Origin: Pseudomonas sp. 7P_10.2_Bac1
GTDB taxonomy: Bacteria > Pseudomonadota > Gammaproteobacteria > Pseudomonadales > Pseudomonadaceae
Assembly (NCBI RefSeq): GCF_025465935.1
Contig: NZ_JANLNV010000026.1
Coordinates: forward strand, 62,001 to 126,000
Direction of reading: 5' to 3'
DNA length: 64,000 nucleotides
Below, piece by piece: positions 57,337 through 64,000 of this stretch (position 1 is the first letter of the stretch; every line of letters begins with the position of its first letter). The notes under the pieces are model-generated. The model was not told the DNA's origin, did not search any database, and worked only from the letters and a program-made list of their open reading frames with translations. The translations under genes were made by a program, and so were the position numbers.

Positions 57337-58151
57337 GCCGTTTTGAGCGGTTGCTTCAAGGGCCGCTGCCCAAGCTGGTGATGTTCGATCTGGACGGGAC
57401 CCTGATCGATTCGGTTCCGGACCTGGCTGCAGCTGTTGAGACCATGCTGCTCAAGCTGGGACGCCCGCCGGCGGGTATCGACAACGTGCGCATGTGGGTT
57501 GGCAACGGTGCGCCGCTGCTGGTTCGTCGCGCGCTGGCGGGGAACATGCAGGCCAGCGGTGTCGATGACGCCGATGCAGAAGCGGCGCTGGAGATCTTCA
57601 TGGACGCCTACGATGGCGGTCATGAGCACACCACGGTTTACCCCGGTGTGCGCGAAAGCCTCAAGTGGCTACAAAAGCAGGGCGTCGAGATGGCCTTGAT
57701 CACCAACAAGCCCGAGCGTTTTGTCGCGCCCCTGCTGGACGAGATGAAACTGGGCCGGTTTTTTCGCTGGATTGTCGGCGGCGACACCATGCCGCAGAAA
57801 AAGCCAGATCCAGCCGCCCTGTTTTTTGTGATGAAAATGGCCGGTGTTACGCCGGAACAATCGTTATTCGTCGGCGATTCGCGCAATGACGTGCTGGCGG
57901 CCAAAGCCGCTGGCGTGCGTTGTGTCGCGCTGAGCTACGGCTACAACCATGGCCGGCCGATTGCAGAAGAACACCCGGATGCGGTGATCGACAATCTGCA
58001 AGAGCTGATAGCCGGTTGCTTAGATTCAGCGCCTGAGATAACGTTGGGCGCTCCCGTTCACCCCTCTCAAAGAGATTCCATCGTGGTGGTCACTCGCAAA
58101 CTCTGGATGAAAGTTATCAAGGCCCTGGCCCGTTGGCGTTGGCGCGCCTGA
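57333..58151 (+). CDS. gph: Phosphoglycolate phosphatase
   Basis: 272 residues: HAD nucleophile [31 protein letters not shown] and [15 protein letters not shown]. It hydrolyses 2-phosphoglycolate. The C-terminal 40 residues, basic and ending ARWRWRA, extend beyond the usual family end. Upstream of trpE, as in other Pseudomonas. Confidence 0.93.
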   Translation: MSRFERLLQGPLPKLVMFDLDGTLIDSVPDLAAAVETMLLKLGRPPAGIDNVRMWVGNGAPLLVRRALAGNMQASGVDDADAEAALEIFMDAYDGGHEHTTVYPGVRESLKWLQKQGVEMALITNKPERFVAPLLDEMKLGRFFRWIVGGDTMPQKKPDPAALFFVMKMAGVTPEQSLFVGDSRNDVLAAKAAGVRCVALSYGYNHGRPIAEEHPDAVIDNLQELIAGCLDSAPEITLGAPVHPSQRDSIVVVTRKLWMKVIKALARWRWRA

Positions 58152-58220
58152 CTTTTATCTGGCCGGAGAACCGGCACGTTTGCATACCTGACTGTTTTAC
58201 CTCAGACCACGAGGCACCTC

Positions 58221-59708
58221 ATGATCCGCGAAGAATTCCTGCGCTTGGCCGCTGCTGGCTATAACCGTATTCCGCTTGCACGTGAAACCCTGGTTGATTT
58301 CGACACGCCGCTGTCGATCTACCTGAAACTGGCTGACCAGCCCAACTCCTATCTGCTGGAGTCGGTACAGGGCGGTGAGAAATGGGGGCGTTATTCGATC
58401 ATTGGCTTGCCATGCCGCACCGTTTTGCGTGCGCATGATCACCACATCCGCATCACCCACGACGGTGTCGAGACCGAGTCTCACGACGTTGAAGATCCGT
58501 TGGCCTTCGTGGAGGAATTCAAGGCTCGTTACAACGTACCGACCATTGCTGGCCTGCCACGTTTCAATGGTGGCCTGGTGGGCTACTTCGGTTACGACTG
58601 CGTGCGTTATGTCGAAAAGCGCTTGGGCAAATGCCCGAACCCGGACCCATTGGGTGTGCCGGACATTCTGTTGATGGTGTCGGACGCTGTGGTCGTATTC
58701 GACAACCTGGCGGGCAAGATGCACGCCATCGTGCTGGTTGATCCGGCCCAGGCCGACGCCTATGAAGAAGGCCAGGCGCGTCTTGAGGCATTGCTTGAGC
58801 AACTGCGCCAGCCGATTACCCCGCGCCGAGGCCTGGACTTCACCCAAGAGCAAGCCGCTGAGCCGGTGTTCCGCTCCAGCTTCACCCAAGCCGACTACGA
58901 AAAAGCGGTCGATACGATCAAGGACTACATCTTGGCGGGCGACTGCATGCAGGTGGTTCCGTCGCAGCGTATGTCGATTGATTTCAAGGCCGCGCCGATT
59001 GATCTGTATCGCGCGCTTCGGTGCTTCAATCCGACGCCGTATATGTACTTCTTCAACTTTGGTGACTTCCACGTGGTGGGCAGTTCGCCGGAAGTGCTGG
59101 TGCGGGTAGAAGACAATCTGATTACCGTACGGCCGATTGCGGGGACTCGTCCACGCGGAGCCACTGAAGACGCTGATCTGGCGCTGGAAAAAGACCTGCT
59201 CAGTGATGACAAGGAAATCGCCGAGCATTTGATGTTGATCGACCTGGGCCGCAACGACACGGGTCGCGTGTCTGAAACCGGGTCGGTGAAGCTCACCGAG
59301 AAGATGGTCATCGAGCGCTACTCCAACGTGATGCACATCGTGTCGAACGTCACTGGCCAGCTCAAGAGCGGGCTGACGGCGATGGACGCGTTGCGTGCGA
59401 TTTTGCCTGCAGGCACGTTGTCGGGTGCACCGAAGATTCGCGCGATGGAAATCATCGACGAACTGGAGCCGGTCAAGCGTGGTGTGTATGGCGGAGCAGT
59501 CGGGTACTTGGCGTGGAACGGCAATATGGATACGGCCATCGCGATTCGTACCGCGGTGATCAAGGATGGCGAATTGCATGTACAAGCCGGCGGCGGCATT
59601 GTCGCTGATTCGGTACCGGCCCTGGAGTGGGAAGAGACGCTGAATAAACGTCGCGCGATGTTTCGTGCCGTAGCGCTCGCTGAACAAACCCCCACATCCA
59701 ACGCCTGA
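58221..59708 (+). CDS. trpE: Anthranilate synthase component I
   Basis: 495 residues: [19 protein letters not shown] (tryptophan-binding lead), [13 protein letters not shown], and the chorismate core [15 protein letters not shown] and [16 protein letters not shown] end. Makes anthranilate with TrpG. 69 bp after gph; no clear Trp-rich leader peptide seen in that gap. Confidence 0.96.
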   Translation: MIREEFLRLAAAGYNRIPLARETLVDFDTPLSIYLKLADQPNSYLLESVQGGEKWGRYSIIGLPCRTVLRAHDHHIRITHDGVETESHDVEDPLAFVEEFKARYNVPTIAGLPRFNGGLVGYFGYDCVRYVEKRLGKCPNPDPLGVPDILLMVSDAVVVFDNLAGKMHAIVLVDPAQADAYEEGQARLEALLEQLRQPITPRRGLDFTQEQAAEPVFRSSFTQADYEKAVDTIKDYILAGDCMQVVPSQRMSIDFKAAPIDLYRALRCFNPTPYMYFFNFGDFHVVGSSPEVLVRVEDNLITVRPIAGTRPRGATEDADLALEKDLLSDDKEIAEHLMLIDLGRNDTGRVSETGSVKLTEKMVIERYSNVMHIVSNVTGQLKSGLTAMDALRAILPAGTLSGAPKIRAMEIIDELEPVKRGVYGGAVGYLAWNGNMDTAIAIRTAVIKDGELHVQAGGGIVADSVPALEWEETLNKRRAMFRAVALAEQTPTSNA

Positions 59709-59719
59709 GGAGCTTTGCC

Positions 59720-60313
59720 ATGTTGCTGATGATCGATAATTACGACTCTTTTACTTACAACGTTGTGCAATACCTCGGCGAGTTGGGTGCTGAGGTCAAA
59801 GTGGTGCGCAATGATGAATTGACCGTGGCCCAGATCGAGGCGCTCAAGCCTGAGCGCATTGTGGTCTCGCCCGGCCCGTGCACGCCTAATGAGGCGGGCA
59901 TCTCCCTTGAGGCGATCAAGTATTTTGCCGGCAAGTTGCCAATCCTGGGTGTGTGCCTCGGCCATCAGTCCATCGGCCAGGCCTTTGGCGGTGACGTGGT
60001 GCGCGCCCGGCAAGTGATGCACGGTAAAACCAGCCCGGTGTATCACCTGGACACCGGTGTGTTCCAAGGTCTGAACAACCCGTTGACCGTGACCCGCTAC
60101 CACTCGTTGGTGGTTAAGCGTGAAACCTTGCCGGACTGCCTGGAACTCACCGCCTGGACGCAACACGCCGATGGCTCTGTGGACGAGATCATGGGCCTGC
60201 GTCACAAAACATTGAATATAGAAGGGGTGCAATTTCACCCCGAGTCGATTCTGACCGAGCAGGGCCATGAACTGTTCGCCAACTTCCTCAAACAAACTGG
60301 CGGCACGCGCTAA
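59720..60313 (+). CDS. trpG: Anthranilate synthase glutamine amidotransferase
   Basis: 197 residues: class I amidotransferase triad with the Cys in [16 protein letters not shown] and His/Glu in [10 protein letters not shown]. 11 bp after trpE; in P. aeruginosa a pyocin cluster lies between these two genes, here they abut. Confidence 0.96.
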   Translation: MLLMIDNYDSFTYNVVQYLGELGAEVKVVRNDELTVAQIEALKPERIVVSPGPCTPNEAGISLEAIKYFAGKLPILGVCLGHQSIGQAFGGDVVRARQVMHGKTSPVYHLDTGVFQGLNNPLTVTRYHSLVVKRETLPDCLELTAWTQHADGSVDEIMGLRHKTLNIEGVQFHPESILTEQGHELFANFLKQTGGTR

Positions 60314-60322
60314 GGACTTCTT

Positions 60323-61372
60323 ATGGATATCAAAACAGCCCTGAGCCGTATCGTCGGTCACCTTGATTTGAGCGCTTCGGAAATGCGCGACGTGATGCGC
60401 GACATCATGACCGGCCAATGCACTGAAGCGCAGATTGGCGCGTTCATGATGGGCATGCGCATGAAGAGCGAAAGCATCGACGAAATCGTCGGTGCCGTGA
60501 CCGCCATGCGCGAGTTGGCGGACAAGGTTGAACTCAATACCCTGGACGGCGTGGTTGATATCGTCGGCACCGGCGGGGATGGGGCGAATATTTTCAACGT
60601 ATCCACGGCGTCTGCCTTGGTGATTTCTGCTGCTGGTTGCACCGTGGCCAAGCACGGTAACCGTGCCGTGTCGGGTAAAAGTGGCAGTGCCGACCTGCTT
60701 GAGGCCGCCGGTGTGTACTTGAACCTGACGCCTGTCCAGGTTGCGCGCTGCATCGACAGCGTAGGCATTGGCTTTATGTTTGCCCAATCCCATCACGGCG
60801 CCATGAAGCACGCGGCAGTCCCGCGTCGCGATCTGGGGCTGCGTACTTTGTTCAACATGCTTGGCCCGCTTACGAATCCGGCTGGTGTGTTGCATCAAGT
60901 GGTCGGGGTGTTCAATCAGGCCCTGTGCCGTCCGCTGGCTGAGGTCCTGCAGCGTCTTGGCAGCAAGCATGTCCTGGTGGTGCATTCGCAAGACGGTCTG
61001 GATGAATTCAGCCTGGCCGCACCAACGTTTGTAGCTGAGCTGAAAAAAGGTGAAATTACTGAGTACTGGGTTCAGCCAGAAGACTTGGGTATAAAGAGCC
61101 AGAGTTTGTTTGGCTTGGTGGTGGATAGCCCGGCGCAATCATTGGAGCTGATCCGCGATGCCTTGGGCCGTCGCAAAACTGAAGCAGGCCAGAAGGCTGC
61201 TGAAATGATCGTGCTAAATGCTGGCGCCGCGCTGTATGCCGCTGACCTTGCCTACACTCTCAAAGAGGGTGTGGCCTTGGCCCACGATGCGTTGCACACA
61301 GGTCTGGCGCGAGAAAAACTCGAAGAGCTGGGTGCCTTTACCGCGATTTTCAAGCAGGAGAATGAAGCATGA
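60323..61372 (+). CDS. trpD: Anthranilate phosphoribosyltransferase
   Basis: 349 residues: [20 protein letters not shown] (PRPP site), [19 protein letters not shown] and LGPLTNPAG. Second tryptophan step. Overlaps trpC by 4 bp. Confidence 0.96.
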   Translation: MDIKTALSRIVGHLDLSASEMRDVMRDIMTGQCTEAQIGAFMMGMRMKSESIDEIVGAVTAMRELADKVELNTLDGVVDIVGTGGDGANIFNVSTASALVISAAGCTVAKHGNRAVSGKSGSADLLEAAGVYLNLTPVQVARCIDSVGIGFMFAQSHHGAMKHAAVPRRDLGLRTLFNMLGPLTNPAGVLHQVVGVFNQALCRPLAEVLQRLGSKHVLVVHSQDGLDEFSLAAPTFVAELKKGEITEYWVQPEDLGIKSQSLFGLVVDSPAQSLELIRDALGRRKTEAGQKAAEMIVLNAGAALYAADLAYTLKEGVALAHDALHTGLAREKLEELGAFTAIFKQENEA

Positions 61373-62205
61373 GTGTGCCTACCGTTCTGGAAAAAATTCT
61401 GGCGCGTAAAGTTCAGGAAGTCGCCGAGCGCAGCGCACGCGTGAATTTGGCGCAACTTGAACATCTGGCGGCTCAGGCCGATCCTGTTCGCGGTTTTGCA
61501 AAAGCCTTGCAGGCACAAGCGAAGCTCAAACAACCTGCGGTGATTGCCGAGATCAAAAAGGCCTCGCCGAGCAAGGGTGTGATTCGTGAAGACTTTGTAC
61601 CGGCAGAGATTGCCAAGAGCTATGAAGCAGGTGGCGCCACCTGCTTGTCTGTGTTGACCGACATCGATTTCTTCCAGGGGGCTGATGCCTATCTGCAACA
61701 AGCTCGTGCAGCCTGCAGCCTGCCGGTGATCCGCAAGGACTTCATGATCGATCCTTATCAGATCGTTGAAGCCCGGGCCCTGGGTGCTGATTGTGTGCTG
61801 TTGATAGTGTCTGCCTTGGATGACGTGCGAATGGCTGAGCTGGCTGCCGTTGCCAAAAGCGTCAACCTGGATGTGCTGGTCGAGGTGCATGATGCCGATG
61901 AACTCGATCGCGCGTTGAAGACGCTGGACACCCCGCTGGTGGGCATCAATAACCGCAACTTGCATACGTTTGAAGTTAGCTTGGAAACCACCCTGGATTT
62001 GTTGCCGCGCGTTCCGCGTGATCGCTTGGTCATCACTGAGAGTGGGATTCTCAATCGTGCCGATGTTGAGCTGATGGAAATCAGCGAGGTGTATTCGTTC
62101 CTGGTCGGTGAGGTGTTCATGCGTGCCGAACAACCGGGTATTGAACTGCAGCGTTTGTTCTTTCCTGAGCGCAACATCCATGTGACAGGCTCGACGCTGG
62201 ACTGA
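61369..62205 (+). CDS. trpC: Indole-3-glycerol-phosphate synthase
   Basis: 278 residues: [31 protein letters not shown] and the TIM-barrel end VITESGIL. Closes the trpGDC unit. Confidence 0.96.
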   Translation: MSVPTVLEKILARKVQEVAERSARVNLAQLEHLAAQADPVRGFAKALQAQAKLKQPAVIAEIKKASPSKGVIREDFVPAEIAKSYEAGGATCLSVLTDIDFFQGADAYLQQARAACSLPVIRKDFMIDPYQIVEARALGADCVLLIVSALDDVRMAELAAVAKSVNLDVLVEVHDADELDRALKTLDTPLVGINNRNLHTFEVSLETTLDLLPRVPRDRLVITESGILNRADVELMEISEVYSFLVGEVFMRAEQPGIELQRLFFPERNIHVTGSTLD

Positions 62206-62212
62206 CCCGCTC

Positions 62213-62914
62213 ATGGCGCTTATCCAGCAACTCACCGTCGAGGCGGGTCTCAAGGCCGAGCAGGATTTATTGGCGTCGGTGTGCGCCGGTGAGTCGCATG
62301 CCGGGGTGCTGTTCTGGCAACCTACGGATCGTGCCTTGGTCATGCCCCGGCGCTTAAGCCGGTTGGCTGGCTTCGATGAAGCCAGCGTTGAATTGGCCGC
62401 CAGCGGTTGGCCGATTCTTCTGCGCGAGACCGGGGGCGAGCCGGTGCCCCAGTCGCCTTCCACGGTGAATATCGCACTGGTTTATGCATCGCCGCGTAGC
62501 GAAGGTGATCACGGACGTATCGAAACTGCCTATCGGCGTCTGTGTGACCCTATCTGCGATTTGTTAACAGCCTTGGGTGGTTCGGCCTCTTTAGGTGAGG
62601 TCGAAGGCGCATTTTGTGACGGTCGTTTCAACGTCAATCTCAACGCACGAAAACTGGTTGGTACAGCCCAGCGCTGGCGCCAGAGCCGTGGCGGGCAGCG
62701 ACCTGTAGGCCTGGTTCATGGTGCTCTGCTGGTTGAGAACGAACGAGAGTCAATGGTGGCAGCCGTCAACCGTTTCAATCAACGATGTGGACTTGAACAA
62801 CACTGCCTTACGGACAGCCATATTGCGTTGCATGAGGTGTTTGGTGCAGCCGACTTTTTCGAGCGCCTGGACGTCAGTTATCAACAGGTCCTGGCGCCCC
62901 TTCTTCACCCTTAG
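62213..62914 (+). CDS. Lipoate-protein ligase-like protein
   Basis: 233 residues of the biotin/lipoyl protein ligase fold: [28 protein letters not shown] (an analogue of the usual RRxSGGG motif), [20 protein letters not shown] and VHGALLV. The usual catalytic Lys lies in [10 protein letters not shown] protein of this type downstream of trpC is common in Pseudomonas; the substrate is unproven. 7 bp after trpC. Confidence 0.8.
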   Translation: MALIQQLTVEAGLKAEQDLLASVCAGESHAGVLFWQPTDRALVMPRRLSRLAGFDEASVELAASGWPILLRETGGEPVPQSPSTVNIALVYASPRSEGDHGRIETAYRRLCDPICDLLTALGGSASLGEVEGAFCDGRFNVNLNARKLVGTAQRWRQSRGGQRPVGLVHGALLVENERESMVAAVNRFNQRCGLEQHCLTDSHIALHEVFGAADFFERLDVSYQQVLAPLLHP

Positions 62915-63555
62915 CGGGTTCCGTACACCACCATGGTTTTGCCTTTGACGCTCACCAGGTTCTGTTCTTCAAGGCCTTTGAGCACCCGGCCAACCATTTC
63001 TCGCGAACAGCCTACAATTCTGCCGATTTCCTGACGTGTAATTTTGATCTGCATTCCATCAGGGTGAGTCATGGCGTCCGGTTGTTTACACAGATCGAGT
63101 AAACAGCGTGCAACGCGGCCAGTGACATCAAAGAACGCCAGGTCTCCGACCTTGCGTGTGGTATTACGCAGGCGCTGCGCGATCTGTCCGCTGAGCGAGT
63201 AAAGAATTTCGGGCTCTTGTTGCGCGTATTCCCTGAATTTCACGTAACTGATTTCTGCCACTTCGCACTCGGTCTTAGCCCGGACCCAAGCGCTGCGAGG
63301 CTGCTCTTGCCCAGCCTGCTCAAACAGGCCCAGCTCGCCAATGAAGTCTCCTGCGTTGAGATAGGCAATGATCATTTCTCGACCATCGTCGTCCTCAATC
63401 AAAATCGTGACAGAGCCTTTAATGATGTAGAAAAGGGTCTGTGAGTGTTCACCTGCGCAGATGATATTGCTCTTGGTTTGATAGCGTCTGCGTTGGCAAT
63501 GAGTCAAAAATTTGTCGAGGTTCTTGATCTTCGATATGGGAGTAATAGCAACCAT
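62911..63555 (-). CDS. vfr: Crp-family regulator Vfr
   Basis: 214 residues: cyclic-nucleotide domain with [17 protein letters not shown] and [16 protein letters not shown] (cAMP contacts), and a helix-turn-helix [21 protein letters not shown]. Vfr controls virulence and quorum sensing in P. aeruginosa. The ATG at 63555 starts the normal protein; the frame is open further upstream but without homology. Convergent with the lipoate ligase-like gene. Confidence 0.95.
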   Translation of the reverse strand: MVAITPISKIKNLDKFLTHCQRRRYQTKSNIICAGEHSQTLFYIIKGSVTILIEDDDGREMIIAYLNAGDFIGELGLFEQAGQEQPRSAWVRAKTECEVAEISYVKFREYAQQEPEILYSLSGQIAQRLRNTTRKVGDLAFFDVTGRVARCLLDLCKQPDAMTHPDGMQIKITRQEIGRIVGCSREMVGRVLKGLEEQNLVSVKGKTMVVYGTR

Positions 63556-63776
63556 GGTTGTTTCCCGAAAGCATGCACAGTAAGGGGCAGATCTATTTTT
63601 ATATAGAGCGCTGGCTGGCTGGCGCCAGTGATTTGGCGCCAGCTTAACAGACAGATTCTGTATGGTTCGTAGATTTTTTCTTGTGGGGTGTCGGATAAAG
63701 GCTTTGGTGCGAAGAGTCACCACTTTCGGGCCCTGTGCTAAGCTGGCGCCCCTTTTAGAACAGTGGAGTCTGGGTG

Positions 63777-64000
63777 ATGAAGGCACGCATTCAATGGGCT
63801 GGTGAGGCCATGTTTCTGGGCGAATCCGGTAGTGGCCACGTGGTTGTCATGGATGGTCCACCCGAGAGTGGTGGTCGCAACCTTGGTGTACGGCCTATGG
63901 AGATGGTTCTGCTCGGGCTCGGTGGCTGCAGCAACTTTGATGTCGTCAGTATTCTCAAGAAGTCGCGCCAGCCTGTTGAAAGCTGCGAGGCCTTCCTTGA
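63777..64000 (+). CDS. OsmC-family protein (C-terminus outside window)
   Basis: The first 74 codons are visible, [20 protein letters not shown], then [20 protein letters not shown], with the peroxidatic-type Cys in GGCS. The OsmC relative YhfA is next to crp in many gamma-proteobacteria, and the same pairing is seen here, divergent from vfr with about 220 bp between. Confidence 0.9.
   Translation, partial: MKARIQWAGEAMFLGESGSGHVVVMDGPPESGGRNLGVRPMEMVLLGLGGCSNFDVVSILKKSRQPVESCEAFL

Noticed and set aside
58197..61138. Two long minus-strand frames opposite trpE, trpG and trpD
   Set aside because: Shadows; tryptophan genes are unmistakable on the plus strand.

Overview
The window is chromosomal DNA of a Pseudomonas, most likely of the fluorescens/putida-type lineages. 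It shows pqqF, the lysine-degrading davB-davA pair, the rpsU-dnaG-rpoD macromolecular synthesis operon, lptD-surA-pdxA-rsmA-apaG-apaH, amgK-murU, trpE-trpG-trpD-trpC and vfr, all GC-rich and closely Pseudomonas-like. It also carries Pseudomonas REP repeats and one REP-associated tyrosine transposase. Species cannot be fixed from the sequence alone.

Layout. 1-4.7 kb: pqqF (partial), davA, davB and an Lrp-type regulator. 5.2-10.9 kb: an accessory stretch with a P-type proton ATPase, a PPK2 polyphosphate kinase, an anion permease and a serine acetyltransferase-like protein. 11.0-22.9 kb: an integrated element of about 11.9 kb in the 3' half of a CAU-anticodon tRNA gene next to rpoD. 23.2-27.8 kb: rpoD, dnaG, rpsU. 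28-48 kb: tsaD, plsY, folB, folK, cca, the spoVR-yeaH-prkA stress operon, the outer-membrane/coenzyme operon from lptD to apaH (apaH fused in frame to glpE), amgK, murU, a DjlA-like co-chaperone and a DUF3530 protein. 48-56 kb: a two-component system, a polyamine-type ABC transporter and a RAYT transposase. 56.6-64 kb: rpe, gph, trpEGDC, a lipoate ligase-like protein, vfr and the start of an OsmC protein.

The element is the centre of interest. Its right end holds a tyrosine integrase, an AlpA-like factor and a winged-helix protein. Next come a TraK-like protein, an origin of transfer closely resembling that of plasmid RP4 (IncP), TraJ, and the mating-pore/exclusion genes trbJ, trbK and trbL. 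There is no relaxase, coupling protein or T4SS ATPase. This looks like a satellite mobilizable island that borrows an IncP-like conjugation machine while supplying its own oriT-binding proteins and its own TrbJ/K/L, by analogy with SGI1 on IncC plasmids (inference).

The cargo at the left end is AT-rich. It comprises a SLATT-family membrane protein overlapping two different reverse transcriptases (about 408 and 671 aa, both YVDD), matching the two-RT architecture of DRT type 3 anti-phage systems. Directly downstream is a structured non-coding stretch containing an ACACACAC tract beside a hairpin, a strong candidate for the DRT3 template RNA. Between cargo and transfer genes lie a toxin-antitoxin pair in which each gene carries one in-frame stop, and an AbrB/MazE-type antitoxin.
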